Shown here in pieces: positions 1-12,554 of a stretch of 64,000 nucleotides of DNA. This DNA is from Balanoglossus misakiensis (taxonomy: Eukaryota; Hemichordata). Below the pieces are notes generated by a model, which had not been told where the DNA came from, did no database searches, and saw nothing but the letters and a program-made list of their open reading frames with translations. How positions within the stretch are numbered: position 1 is the first letter of the stretch; each line of letters begins with the position of its first letter. The stretch covers positions 1,612,001 to 1,676,000 of the forward strand of contig CM082578.2 of NCBI GenBank assembly GCA_040954595.2. Direction: 5' to 3'. A program made the position numbers and the translations under genes.

Positions 1-277
1 AAAGTAAAAACAATGTTCAGTTTTAATACCCACTGATGAGGGGAAACATCAGTTTCAAAGTCTTTTCATGGGAGCGATGTTTTTCTTTTTTACAAGATAG
101 ATAGGTGATGTGTTTTGCTCTGTGAAAGAAAATGGGGGGGGGGTTTCAAAATTTTGGCAGTTCAGAAGGGGGGATTTGAAAATATTTCGGGTTGTGTACG
201 GGGGGCATGTGAAAATTAGCGGTAAAAAAAATGGAATTCTCCCCCCCCCCCCTCCAGAGGTGTTTGTGAATGGAGCC
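1..277 (-). mobile_element. Harbinger-type MITE, copy A (cut by window start)
   Basis: This is the right part of a non-autonomous element whose other end lies before the window. It is the reverse complement of the left half of the complete copy at 4295-5000, sharing the poly-C/poly-G tracts and the segment around 30-120. It ends in GGAGCC followed by TAA (278-280), the 3-bp target typical of PIF/Harbinger. It has no coding capacity. Confidence 0.7.
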
Positions 278-2095
278 TAAGCTAAAGTGATAATGGGTCA
301 TTCTTGAACTTTTTAACAGACAAAATAACAAAATGTGAAAAAAGTTTAATGAATTTAATATGCTAACTACAGAGACAGACATGTTTGACCAAAGCATGAA
401 ATACAAAAAAATGTATCATTTCTTCTATCTCTTACTACAGTTGGTTGTGGACTTTTCGCCCAGAATGCAATGTGATTTGACCCCCTAGCGCAAAGTGAAA
501 ACCTATTTAAGGCAGCCAGAATTTTCTGCATAATATGACGGAAACATTTGTAAAGTCATGGCTAGCGTGGGCTGGTAAGTATATGCGACTCTCCATGATA
601 ACCAGTTGTGACTTGCCACCACCATAATTTTGAAAGGGCGACTTCACTATTTGATGGGAAAAGGTAGCCTTTACAAACAAGCTATGGAGCATGTATACAG
701 CAAGTTGTGCTTACCGGAAAGCGGTCTTGGATCAGGCCTAGGTATTCTCTTCCTCCTCCGGCATACGTTGAAATGCTGTGTTTAAGACTGTGAATCAAAT
801 ATATGCATATTAATTAGTAACCAATCAACCTTGCTTTAGAATTATCTGGGCCATACTAATTGGTGAAAATATGCAAAACATGGTATAATGTAGGGTCAGA
901 CTGTGCTGCGATAATGTACAACAGTGGAATACGAATCAGAGAAATCTGTAACAGCGATCTTGAAACTCCATTTACATCAGTACTGCAGTAAAGTGGTCCA
1001 CATGGGTATACCACAAACATGGCAGTTAGGTGACAAGTGAAACTGACATCATATCTGTAAACGACAGGTGTACACACACTTTGACATCTACGTAACACTG
1101 TACAGGGATTTCTTTATGTTTGTTGTGAAAATGAAACTTACATTTGATCCACCTCACTTTTCATACAACTGATTAGCATAAGAATGTACATTGTTGGCAA
1201 TTATAAAACATTTATTTTAGTATAGAAAAGTAAGCCTTAAAATTTAAACTTTGAATATCAGTATACTAAAATGTTTCAAACGTAGCTGTCAGTATATCTC
1301 ATGGCATGGTGGCAGAAGTAGATGTTGCTACCAGGGAAGCCGATTGAACATAGACAAGCCCAATAGTCGCTTGGTGATTTTTTATCTTTATAAAGATTCT
1401 CAAAACTTTTTGTGCATTTGGTAGCTTTGGGCAAGTTTCTGGTCCTGATCAGAGTTTTCGAATTCAGAACTGCGCTTCTCTGGCTTTGGTAACCATGGGC
1501 CAATCTGCACACATTTTTGAAAAAGAATCCAGCCTGTTTGTGTCATGATTTATATTATTCTTTCTGGCCTAAAGTATTGTTTTATGTCACTCTAAACAAC
1601 ATTACTTTCCTTCATGTGTCTATATATAATAACAGATCTCTTAGCCAGTTTGATTAAGCATAGTGTTGGACTAGCACACTTTCAGCCAAAATTACGGTCT
1701 CTCCTCGTGTATTGGTATGGGAGTAATTTCTAGCTATATGGTTAAGGAAATGCATCCAAATTTAATTTATGCATGCTTCACATGAAGATTTGAACTTGAC
1801 CATTTAATTCATGTCATCACGATCATATCACAGGCAATCGAGGCCAGAATTCGAAGGGGAAAAAAGTATTGATAACTGGAATGTGTAAATTAGTTCGTAG
1901 ACATACATTGCTTCCTATTGTCTCGGTTGCAACGCCCGATAAAAGCAAATATATAGCAAGTCATGCTTACCATTGAGCGGTCTTAAACTCGCCCCGGACG
2001 AGAAAGAGAATCCAGAGTTGAAATGAGACAATCTCAGGCAGCATCTATGAATCAAATAGACATAGAAGTTAGTAACCAGTCATAGTAGCTCTAAG
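278..2095. repeat. Segmental duplication, copy 1
   Basis: This stretch is colinear with 5001-7080 at roughly 90-95% identity by eye. Positions 420-700 match 5825-6300, 700-898 match 6320-6507, and 1525-2090 match 6510-7080. Copy 1 has about 625 bp (899-1523) absent from copy 2. It lacks the LINE fragment and a ~230-bp stretch (5963-6197) found in copy 2. I see no gene here: short frames are interrupted and not conserved between the copies. Confidence 0.8.
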
Positions 2096-2534
2096 TTGGG
2101 TGTACCAACTCTCCTTGTTAACAGTAACTTTCAAAGAAACTGAACAATTGGTTAAGAAGATTTTCTATCCAAAACAGAGATAGAAAAATGTATTTTTGAC
2201 CAAACATTGTCTGTACAAACACATATGACAAGCAACTTATTTCAGTCAGCCCTGCTCACTGACCCACCACTGTTAATTCAAAATAGAATAACTGGTAGTC
2301 TCTGTAACAGCTGGCATATTAAAGTTATGTAAACATGTCTAAGTTGGGTGTACCAACTCTCCTTGTTAACAGCAACTTTCAAAGAAACTGAACGATTGGT
2401 TAAGAAGATTTGCAATCCAAAAACAAAGAAATTTACAACAAACTATTTTGACAACCAGAATTTAATCAAAGTTGCACGTACATATACATGTGTTATGAAA
2501 TTGTTAACTAACTTCCAAAGCAATCATAACAAAA
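2096..2534. repeat. Short direct duplication (~80 bp, two copies)
   Basis: A segment starting near 2093 recurs near 2338 with a few substitutions; both begin with CTAAGTTGGGTGTACC. The copies are about 245 bp apart. The rest of the stretch is AT-rich and holds no gene. Confidence 0.6.
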
Positions 2535-3645
2535 TTGGTTACCCCTAGGAATATTCCTACCATATTTCAAAGCCATCAAAAAAGTTCAAAGCAATCTGAC
2601 AACGGCTTGAACGGTTTAAGAGAAAACAGTTTTTGGCAGAGATTGCCAAAAATATGCTCAATGACACAAGCACGCAGTTTTAACAATTTTTACGACATCT
2701 TACTTGGGTTACCCCTGGGAATCTGCCTACCAAATTGCAAAGCATTCTGACCAAAATTGGCAAAAATGCTCAAAATTATAAATATGCCTATTTTACAACA
2801 AATTGAACAAAAACTATGGAAACTCGGACCACCTATATGAAGCTTCATACTAAATTTTGAAGGAGTCGGACTATCGCTTTCAGAAGTGAAGATTTTTTTT
2901 TTACCAATAATGTGGAAAAAGACAAACAAATTAATAAACATTAGAAAATTCATAATATTAGCTCAAAACATACAGGACTGTGTGGGGTTCATTGACATAC
3001 CGGTTTTCAGATCAATCTGACCAGTGGTTGTTGAGTTTCTGACTTTTGACCAATTTCACATTTTCACAGGTAATACTTTTGGCAATGACAACTTCATTTG
3101 AACAAAATCCCACCTACAGCCCCGACTGCATCTACACACTAAATATGGAAGTGATACGTGCAGCAGTTTTCATCCGTTCATTCATACATACAGATGCATG
3201 TCATTCCTTAAGGTCCCAATCGTATATATATATATACACACAAACCAAATGCCATAGGACCTAAAAATTGCTCCAAAATTAAAATACACAAATTTTGCAA
3301 CACTTTAATCAAAACTATGGTAACTCAGATCACCTGTGAAGCTTCATACTAAATTTCAAACAAGTCAGCTGATCACTTCCAGAAAAGTATTTTTTTTACC
3401 GATAATGTGCAGACAAAAAATGCATAAAAATTGGAAATTCACATAAGCTGACAACATATAGGGCTGTGTGGGGTTACCATAAGTTACATGCATATCAATT
3501 TTGAATTTGAAAGCAATTTACCCAGTAGTTTTTGAGTTCCTGAGTTTTGACAAATTTGACACTTTCCCAGCTCATTTGCATATTTTGGCAATGACAACTT
3601 CATTTAGACAAACTCCCACCTACTGCCCTGTGTAAAAACCACTTG
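2535..3645. repeat. Two tandem units (~500 bp) of an interspersed repeat
   Basis: Unit 1 (about 2540-3270) and unit 2 (about 3290-3640) share the order: GAAGCTTCATACTAAATTT, a poly-T tract, CTGTGTGGGGTT, then TTTTGGCAATGACAACTTCAT. A third partial copy lies at 22560-22895. Unit 1 ends in a CATA-type microsatellite and GGACCTAAAAA, as does the 22.8-kb copy. No coding function is visible. Confidence 0.65.
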
Positions 3646-4291
3646 TACCTTCAACGTGCTTGGACAACACATTTTTGTAACTTTCCGACATCAATGGCTA
3701 ATATTACATGGCAAGGGTGACTAGAATTTTGTTTGGGGGTGCCGATGCAATTCTGATACATGTACTTCATGATTTAGAGGTATGGTGAAAATCCTGTCAA
3801 CCGAATTACATCATTTTACCAAAAAATTTCAAAAGTGTAGAAAATAATTTTGAAACAGAAAGCCTACTCAAAATCATACCAAAATTTAAAGTTTAATGCA
3901 GTTGGGCAAGCAATTTGAGAATGAAGAAACTTACAAATAATTTATAAATTGTAAATAATTTACAAATGCCGCACACACTTACAATTACTACCATATTACA
4001 TGATAAAAGGACATTGTACCAGCAGAGACATTGCGATCGAGCAATCCCCAAGATATACATCACATGGTCTAATTACAAATATTGAATATGTAAAATAAGT
4101 ACACATAACTTCCAGTCCTTCAGTACAGTCAGCTGCTTGTGAACAATAGGCATGTAGCAATTAAATCAAATTTATAGCCCAAGTCATGCCTATACAATTC
4201 TCCCTACTTTAAATACGTTTTAAGCTACCCTAAATGAGTGATGAAAAACTCATACGGTCGACAATTTCAAGATGGCCGATTTTTGCCATGT
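3646..4291. other. AT-rich intergenic stretch
   Basis: I see no gene, RNA or repeat boundary here. It is AT-rich with a few short homopolymers and ends at the TAA target of the next MITE. Confidence 0.5.
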
Positions 4292-4294
4292 TAA

Positions 4295-5000
4295 GGCTGC
4301 ATTCACAAACACCTCTGGAGGGGGGGACGGGAGAATTCAATTTTTTTTACCGTTAATTTTCACATGCCCCCCTCAACAACCTGAAATATTTTCAAATCCC
4401 CCCTTCCGAACTGCTAAAATTTTCAAATCCCCCCTTCACCCATTTTCTTTCACAGAGCAAAACACATCACCTATCTATCTTGTAAAAAAGAAAAACAGCG
4501 CTCCCATGAAAAGAATTTGAAACTGATGTACCCCCTCACTGAACATTGTTTTTATTTTTAAGTATTTGTATTCTGTGTTGGGAGACATTGTAAACCGAGA
4601 ATTGAAGGGGGTGGGAGGGGGTGAGCAAATTAACTCAACTACCGGTATGTTGGGGAGGACAAATTTAACCGTCGCCGCTCAAAGTTATCATGGGGTGGGG
4701 GCAAATCCCCTGACCTGGAACACTAGACAAACCAGTCAATGATTGAAAGGTGCTGATGAATGGAGGGGGTGGGTGTGGGAGGGGGTGTCGCCTCCCACAT
4801 TAGAAAATTTTGTAAAATAAAGGGCGCGAAACTGCATTTTTGTGGACTCAAAATAAATATTTAGTCGTCAAAGTTTTCAAGTCCCCCCCTTTCAGTCCCT
4901 AAATTATTTCAAATCCCCCCTTACATACCCTCAATTTTTTCAAATCCCCCCCTCAATTCTCCTGCCCCCCCCCCCTCCAGAGGTGTTTGTGAATGCAGCC
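4295..5000 (+). mobile_element. Complete Harbinger-type MITE, copy B
   Basis: This 706-bp element has inverted termini of about 30 bp: GGCTGCATTCACAAACACC at the left, and its complement ending GAATGCAGCC at the right. TAA flanks both ends (4292-4294 and 5001-5003), matching the 3-bp TWA target duplication of PIF/Harbinger. The interior holds runs of C and G and no coding frame of note, so it must have been moved by a transposase supplied elsewhere. The core from about 4470 to 4870 is shared with copy C at 32241-33134. Confidence 0.8.
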
Positions 5001-7080
5001 TAAAGAAATGGGAGTTCATAAGCTAAAATGATGATGGGTCATTCTTGAACTTTTTAACAGAAAAAAATAACTACAGAGACAGAAATGTTTGACCAAAGGA
5101 AGTCATGAAATACAGTAAACATATGAAATACAAAATATGAGAGTTCAAAGAATTCCTTCGGTTAAACTTAATGACATCACTTTGAAGTTTGTACCTGTAC
5201 ACACCTATCTGGGCCATGTAATATCTTGTGATGGTTGTGATAATGAAGATATTGAACGACAGAGAAGAGCATTTTGCGTTAGAGCAAACATGCTATTGAG
5301 ACATTTTCAACATTGTAGTCAAGATGTGAAGAAAGTTTTATTTTTGGCATATTGTAGTAATATTTACTGCTGCAGTTTGTGGGCATCCTTTAAAGTTAAA
5401 CCGATGAAAAAATTTAAAACTATGTACAATAATGTTTGGAGAAGACTTCTCGGTCTTCCGCCATTTTGCAGTGCATCGGTTATGTTTGCTACAAACCATG
5501 TATTGTCACTTGGTGAAGTTTTTAGACGCAATATGTACAGTTTTAAGCGTAGACTCGAAAATTCTTCTAATGTTTTACTTGATGCGATCTGTTCATCAGA
5601 TAGAGCGACTGACAGCATATTTTTCAAACATTGGCGAAAGCAATTGTATATCATGTAATTTTGCAGAGTTTTTTTTTTGTGTGTGTGTGTCTCAGTTTCA
5701 GATTTTCCAGAGTATTTTCATTAGTGTTTTTTTTTCTTTTTTTCTTCTCTCTTTTGGGTATATGGTCTTTTTTTTAAAGTCTGAAATAAAGTATTATTAT
5801 ATCATTTCTTCAATCTCTTACTACAGTTGGTTGTGGACTTTCCGCCCAGAATGCAATGAGATTTGACCCCCTACCACAAAGTGGAAACCTATTTAAGGCA
5901 GCCAGAATTTTCTGCATAGTATGACGGAAACATTTGTAAAGTCATGGCTAGCATGGGTTGGCAGGTTTATGGGACCCGCTCAGGTTCCCTCGAATAACAC
6001 ATAATGCATGATTGGTGACTGATTATTCTTTATTTGTTGATTTTGTCACATTTTCAGATAAATCCCTATCAATCAGTCATTGTTTGGCCTTGCTATACAG
6101 CGCAATATGAATCTTGTTGACTGAAATTGTTGAGGATAGTGGTACATAAAGGTTACCAAGTGGAAAATATTCAAATGATTATTAGTGGTGTCCAACTCAC
6201 CATGATAACCAGTTGTGGCTTGCCACCACCATAATTTTAAAAGGGTGACTTCACTATTTGATGGGAAAAGGTAGCATTTACAAACAAGCTATGGAGCATG
6301 TATACAGCAAGTTGTGCTTACCGGAAAGCGGTCTTGGATCAGGCCTAGGTATTCTCTTCCTCCTCCGGCATACGTTGAAATGCTGTGTTTAAGACTGTGA
6401 ATCGAATATATGCATATTAATTAATAACCAATCAACCTTGCTTTAGAATTATGTGGGCCATACTAATTAGTGAAAATATGCAAAACATGGTGTAATGTAG
6501 GGTCAGAAAAAATATCCAGCCTGTTTGTGTCATGATTTACATTTTTCTTTCTGGCCTAAAGTATTGTTTTATTTCACTCTAAACAACATTACTTTCCTTA
6601 ATGTGTCTAATATAATAACAGATCTCTTAGCCAGTTTGATTAAGCATAGTGTTGGACTAGCACACTTTCAGCCAAAATTACGGTCTCTCCTCGTGTATTG
6701 GTATGGGAGTAATTTCTAGCTATATGGTTAAGGAAATGCATCCAAATTTAATTTATGCATGCTTCACATGAAGATTTGAACTTGACCATTTAATTCATGT
6801 CATCACGATCATATCACAGGCAATCGAGGCCAGAATTCGAAGGGGAAAAAAGTATTGATAACTGGAATGTGTAAATTAGTTCGTAGACATACATTGCTTC
6901 CTATTGTTTCGGTTGCAACGCCCGATAAAAGCAAATATACAGCAAGTCATGCTTACCATTGAGCGGTCTTAAACTCGCCCCGGACGAGGAAGAGAATCCC
7001 GAGTTGAAATGCAGACAATTTCAGGCAGCATCTGTGAATCAAAAAGACATAGAAGTTAATAACCAGTCATAGAAGCTCTG
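5001..7080. repeat. Segmental duplication, copy 2
   Basis: This is the paralogue of 278-2095. It differs mainly by a LINE fragment (about 5135-5803), an extra ~230 bp at 5963-6197, and absence of the ~625 bp found at 899-1523. Apart from the LINE fragment it holds no gene. Confidence 0.8.
5135..5803 (+). pseudogene. 5'-truncated LINE: reverse transcriptase C-terminus
   Basis: A 173-residue frame (5137-5658) matches the region after the catalytic palm of non-LTR retrotransposon reverse transcriptases. It starts near a YLGHVIS motif, followed by the D(N)EDIERQ stretch, the FLAYCSNIYCCSLW block and the YNNVWRRLLGLPP block typical of CR1/L2/Rex-like elements. The endonuclease and the RT palm with its YxDD motif are missing, so this is a dead 5' truncation. 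A T-rich tail with AATAAA (about 5787) and TATTATTAT marks the 3' end. The paralogous segment at about 405-415 is the empty site. The exact clade is uncertain. Confidence 0.75.
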
Positions 7081-7240
7081 CGTGGCAGGGCTGCGTGTTA
7101 ATGGCTATGTCATAGCTCACACTGGTAGCTTATAACAGTCTCAATGGTGCCAAAAATCTCCCCAACAACAAAACTAATTCTGGTCAGTTTATTCGCTATC
7201 GCTTTGCCTTAAAAGTTAGGGCCTATACTGTAGTGTGTTA

Positions 7241-7703
7241 CCACAGGGGGCTCTCCCTCCGCGATTTTATTGTTTGTTTGTTTGTTTGTTGTTGTTGATT
7301 GGCATAATAAACAAATACATATTTCTTTATTAATAAATATGGTTTGTTGACATGTAAGTGTTAGGGTATATTCGACAGGTTAAGGTATATTCAACGGTTA
7401 GGATTAGTGTTGGCATTTTTTTCGATTCTTGGCCCCGGGCATCACTAAGCCACAAAGAGAGGGTGATACCGACCGTGGATAGAAAAAATGCCAACATTAA
7501 TCCTAACCGTTGAATATACCATAACCTGTCGAATATACCCTAATAACCTAACCCTTACATGTCAACAAACCATATTTATTAATAAAGAAATATTTATTTG
7601 TTTATTATGCCAATCAACAACAACAACAACAACAACAGACAAACAAACAAACAAACAAACAAACAAACAAACAATAAAATCGTGGAGGGAGAGCCCCTTG
7701 TGG
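7241..7703. mobile_element. Long inverted-repeat (fold-back) element
   Basis: The left arm (7241-7420) and right arm (about 7480-7703) are reverse complements over nearly their whole length, with a ~50-bp loop. The ends are CCACAGGGGGCTCTCCCTCC and its near-complement. The right arm is longer because AAC and CAAA microsatellites have expanded (7618-7672) relative to the left. I could not identify a convincing target duplication. Short reading frames here are by-products of the repeat. Confidence 0.75.
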
Positions 7704-9732
7704 TGCAACGGTACCACCTGCCCCACAACAACAAAGCTGACTCGAGGCCACAAACCACGTACAATTTACTCGCACGGTGTCAAACAACGCATAAATTCCA
7801 TGCGACAGTGAGTTTACTGTTCGACGCTGTAACGCTTCCCAAAGTCAGAATTTCGATGTTGGGAGGACACTCTCGCCCTACCACGACCAGTTTTTGCTAG
7901 AAGGAGTGTACATGTACTTGTAAAACAACATTAAATGCCATGCTTACCAGAGAAACGACATCATCAAGCATGGAGGCGACCGGGACCTCCATGCTTGATG
8001 AACGTCAAAGCTGCAATGATTTTTCAAATGCAACGGTCAGCGGTACGAAAACGAGGCACCACCTGTGCGTCAATTATGCAAATTAGTTACTACTCAATCA
8101 GAATCCTGCTTCAATATGACATCACACTAATTAGTCAAAGTATGCAGTGCAACGTATGTGTGCAGGTGGAGAATGCGCCTCACGTAAATGCAGACACACA
8201 AGACACACAAACTGAAATGCAAATTGATGAATTCTGTCACGGCGTTCTTTTGAAGTGCGAATGAATAAAATATTTCGTTTTCTTCAGTGTTTTTGTACTA
8301 CAAAAAAATTGCGAAAAAACAAATAGCAAGCGCTTATGCTATGAAATACAAATAAATATCAGTTATGGCCATGTGGAAATGGAACGTCAATCCGCATTTG
8401 TCAAATATAATAGAAAAGACAAAGGAGCTGAGACGTCCTAAAATAAAAGGAATGACCTCTCCGTTCTGACCTGTATGAGGAAGCCCTATTGTAATACGCA
8501 ATATGTCGGATCATGCTACCATCCGCCATTCTGATTGGACGAGAGCTCAATCCATCGAAAGGAAAGTACTCAATAGAGCACTGCTAAAACTGGCCCCTGA
8601 ACTAATAGCATGCAACGGGGAAAACGTGACTAAATAAATAAAAAAATATAGCTGATAAATTTACGGACGGCCGGTTTATTTTTTAACTGCTCTATAGGAA
8701 CTGTTGTCACTGTCATGCACGATGCATGTCTTGTCACTGCGCACTCGTGTTAACATTCATCAGAGCGCCTTTCGATAAATTCGTAACGTTTACATTAGAC
8801 TCGAGTTCATTTTCGTTATGAAAATGACATTGATATACCACAAAATCGATTACTGATATAAAATAATAGCAATAACCCTAACCATAGATTAGGCTATAGC
8901 ATTCCGGTAATTTTTTCAATATCACTCAGGAAGGATTCTATAACATTCTGTTTTGTATCGGCATGTATAATTTAATATCCATACTACAAAACAAATATCA
9001 GCGGTAACTCAGAATATATTGTTGAAAATTTGCTCACTGTAGGCCTGACCATGGTAAGATTATGCAATACTGGTAAGTATTTTGGGAGACTAGGTTGCAT
9101 TGTATTGTCTGGTGTTCAAAAAATCACAAACATCCCGGACGACTAAATTCTTTCTTTCAAAACCACTTCTGCAACGACAAGAACTTTCACGAGTACGAGC
9201 ATTCGGGGCAGGCAAAAACCATGGTATGAAGACGATATGAAGTCGATGAGTTAATGTTATGTTGAACCCGCTTTTAAATACTAGGTTCGGTATGTTTTTG
9301 CGCTTGTCTTTTTCTTTTTGTTTATAAATAGTCGTATATTTTAAAATAGCTCAAATGAGTCAATGGGACATTTTTCCATCCCACCTCATCCTAACTAAGG
9401 TTTTCAGTGGCCGGTCACCTGCACACATTAAATTTACCACGGACAAATTGAAATACAGCCAATCGAAAAAAGTGCGCCACCACATGGTCATTTGAAGACT
9501 TTGACGCGCTCTCCTGGCCGTAAACGCATGTGATCCGGAATAAATCGAACCTCGGTCGTGTTTTATTTATTTTCACCACCAGCGAAAATCTACGACGGCC
9601 CAACCGCAGATTGTTGCTGCTCCGTACAACAACCGGCTTAAACTGTTCTGTGCATGTGTTTTGTGTTCTGGTGGTGTTTGCGGGTCTGAGACGTCAGTGT
9701 ATAAGGCCCTTATCGTTTTGTACCAATAACTT
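7704..9732. other. Intergenic stretch, no supported gene
   Basis: Frames of about 100 codons occur (for example 7935-8264), but they show no recognisable motif. A tRNA-like A-box (TGGTGCAACGG at about 7701) followed 36 nt later by a weak B-box hints at a SINE head, but this is too weak to call. Otherwise I see nothing. Confidence 0.4.
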
Positions 9733-9741
9733 TTACCCACC

Positions 9742-9899
9742 TAGACTCTCTCGCAGCCCCTCTTGCCGTCCATGCAGGCTTATGGACTGATTGCATGCAG
9801 GTTCGCTACACAACACCATATGGGGCTTCTCCTTTTCTAAACAGTTGAGGGCGCATCAGTGAAGAGCCGTGTAGCGAACGTGGGCTGTGAGAGAGTCTA
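9742..9899. mobile_element. 158-bp MITE with 9-bp target duplication
   Basis: The termini are inverted: TAGACTCTCTCGCAGCCC at the left and GGGCTGTGAGAGAGTCTA at the right. An inner pair, GTTCGCTACAC and GTGTAGCGAAC, is also inverted. The element is flanked by the 9-bp direct repeat TTACCCACC (9733-9741 and 9900-9908). A 9-bp duplication is typical of Mutator-like (MULE) transposition. It has no coding capacity. Confidence 0.75.
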
Positions 9900-10115
9900 T
9901 TACCCACCATGCTAGAACTTTTTCGTTTTCTTTGACGACGCTTAACACTTTTAATTTCTTGCTTTGTTGTTGGTAGTTTGTTTGTTCGTTACGTCTGTAA
10001 CTGGGGTTCTTCACTTGTGGAATATACTGCTTATTTCTTGTGTATCTGCATTATGTTGATGTTGTCGCTCCTCTGGCAGAGAAGCCAGGGTTCTAGCTGT
10101 TGGCTTTAATATTAA

Positions 10116-10381
10116 ATGGACTGTTCAGAATTTACTTCCGGGGGCGGAGGATTTTGAGGGGGGACCACCAATTTTCTCCAAGAAAAATTAGGGGGGAACA
10201 GACATAAAAACCACAATCCTTTAAGGGGGACCATGGAAAAAAAACGAGGAAATTTAAGGGGGGACCACAGATTTCCTCCACAATTCACTAGGGGGGGGGG
10301 GGGGGGGGACCGTGAAAAAAAATCACCAGGAAAATAAAAAATCCTCCGGCCCCACCCTGGAAGTAAATTCTGAACAGTTCC
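10116..10381. mobile_element. Poly-G fold-back MITE
   Basis: The left end (CTGTTCAGAATTTACTTCC) recurs in inverted form at the right end (10359-10378), and GGAGGATTTT is inverted as well. The interior is a G-rich stretch with a long G run near 10291-10308. TAA follows the right end, but at the left TAA lies 2-3 bp away from the terminus, so the target duplication is unclear. It resembles in style the Harbinger-type MITEs of this window. Confidence 0.6.
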
Positions 10382-11329
10382 TAATGTTTGTTTGCTTGTT
10401 TGTTTATTTGTGTGTTTGTTTGTTTGTGTATTCTATGACGCTTCTGTCACATTTGGCGTTTACTGTTGCATGAACAATGACCAAACCGACTCGACTGTAT
10501 TTGGACGCACAATGGGTTTAAGAGTTAATCCATCGGTGTTTACCAGCCTAAACCATTCGATTTCTATAACTCTGTTGCAACAAGTGAGAACCATAGTCTA
10601 TGTGAGAACCTAGTAATATATACATGTAAATCAGAAGGCCAGTAACTGCATGTTTACCAGACTGGCGTGCAGTGACACCTACCACAAAATGGTATCGCCC
10701 AAATAATGTTGGGTAGAAGTTATGAGCCCGGTAAAAATAGCGCGAGCTATACATGGAAAAAAGTTGTTTTCCAAAAATAGAACAAAATGGGAATTCAATT
10801 CAGTGAATATGATTGGCACTTACGGAGTTTTAAATCAAAATAGTGGATTCATACCAATGAATACAAGTCAAGAAGTCACGTAGGGATCATGAAACAGACC
10901 TATTGATCATGTCATGATTATGTACAAGTAGCCATACAAAATTTTGAGTGAACTAGAGAGAAGTATACTAGTTATCGCTTGAATTTCATGTTTCGTTTTA
11001 TTCAGATGTAGTCAACATTCATTTCAACAAGTCTATAACATGATTTTGAAATGATTTTCAAAAGTACACAATTCCATATGAAAATGTTACTTTTAGATTT
11101 GTAAATTTTTCTGTGTGTTTGAGTTCAAGTGCATAGGCTGACTCAAACATTCTTTGCATCAACATTTACCGTCCTTTCAAAAATCCTGCCTGTAGTCCAG
11201 GTTTTACATTTGCACTTAATAGCATTATAACACCATCATGTCATCCACATGTTACCCTCATAGCCAGTCACAGTGTGTATATTGTGATTCATGAAGTACA
11301 TGCTGTTCTACAGATTTTTTTGTGGAGAT

Positions 11330-11378
<49 letters not shown>

Positions 11379-11410
11379 CAACCGATAGACAAACAGACTG
11401 CTTGATAATA
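10382..11410. other. Intergenic, with (CA)n microsatellite
   Basis: There is a GTTT-rich start, then unremarkable AT-rich sequence, and a (CA)n tract at about 11331-11374. No gene is supported. Confidence 0.5.
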
Positions 11411-12391
11411 CAGTGAAACCTGTCTATTAAGGAAACCTCTAGCTCTGGGACTGGAAAATGTGTCCTTAATAGGGAGGTAATCTTAATAGACAGGTTGTAT
11501 TCTATTCAAACTGTGACTTTTGTCATGAAAAAAATGTCCTTAAGATGGGTCCCTAGGATCTTTTTGCTCGTTGCTATGGGCCTTTATAGGACACTACACT
11601 CAATTTTGATCGAAACCGTTATGAACGTCTGACAAGGGGCTTGTAACTAGTTAAAAATATACACGATTGTGTGCACACCCCCTGTCTGAGTATGTTTACG
11701 GCAGCTACCGCCCGGCCATAGGCCGCCACGCTAATACGGCAAAGCAGCGGTCAGCGATAGCGTGCGCGTCCTGTAACCACAGTAACTGGATCGAACGCTA
11801 AAAATCCAATGTTTTGTACACAGAGATTTTGTACCGTTCACGAAAATCCCTAAGGCTTTTTTCACAGGCGACGTAGGCCAGTCAAATTTGACCTGCTTGT
11901 TGAGAACGCACTTCCGCATAGTGTGACGGATCGTTTTTTCGGTTTTCGTCGTGCTAAGAAGCGATACCAGTGGAAGAGTGCGTCCAAAAACACCCAAAAT
12001 CGATGACTTTTTCAGGTGTGGTACGGGTATGCTGAAATCGTAGGATACAACGATAATATTCGAAAACAAAATCCGTCACGATCTTCCCTGGTTCAAGCAA
12101 CTAATGAATACGTATCAAGTTCGTTTTTGAGGTCACGGAATAAAAAGCCTTAGGCTTTTGAAATTCGACCTAACTAATTTGCATATCAATGGCGTCAGGG
12201 GGCGCGCGCTCACAATCGTGCGTATTTTTAACTAGTTACCAGCCCCTTGTTAGACTCTAAAAACGGCTTAGTCCAAATCGGGGTGTAATGTCCTATAAAG
12301 GCCCATAGCAACGGGCAAAAAGATCCTAGGGACCCATCTTAATAGAGAGGTGTCCTGATTAGAGAGGTGTCTGTAATGACAGGTTTCACTG
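11411..12391. mobile_element. 981-bp TA-flanked element (Tc1/mariner-pogo-like, non-autonomous)
   Basis: The termini are CAGTGAAACCTGTC at the left and its complement GACAGGTTTCACTG at the right, each bordered by TA (11409-11410, 12392-12393). This is the target duplication and terminal style of Tc1/mariner/pogo elements. Inverted homology continues inward: a block with GATCTTTTTGC at 11550-11600 matches 12290-12345, and TAACTAGTTAAAAATA at about 11646 matches about 12222-12237. No intact transposase is present, and a 112-codon minus frame in the centre is unrecognised. Confidence 0.75.
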
Positions 12392-12554
12392 TATGCTCTG
12401 ACTGATCGCAAAAGCTGAAACTTTTATGTGTTTGTAGATACAACACAAAGGAACTAAAAATAAGGCATTCACATAGGGACCATTGAAAGGTTTCTGAAAC
12501 ATCTCAACTCAAATATTGACATAAAATATGTGAACAGTTTAAGTCTTCCTGGAA

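Noticed and set aside
7701-7760. tRNA-like A-box and B-box pair
   Set aside because: The B-box matches poorly and no cloverleaf can be formed; too weak to call a tRNA or a SINE.
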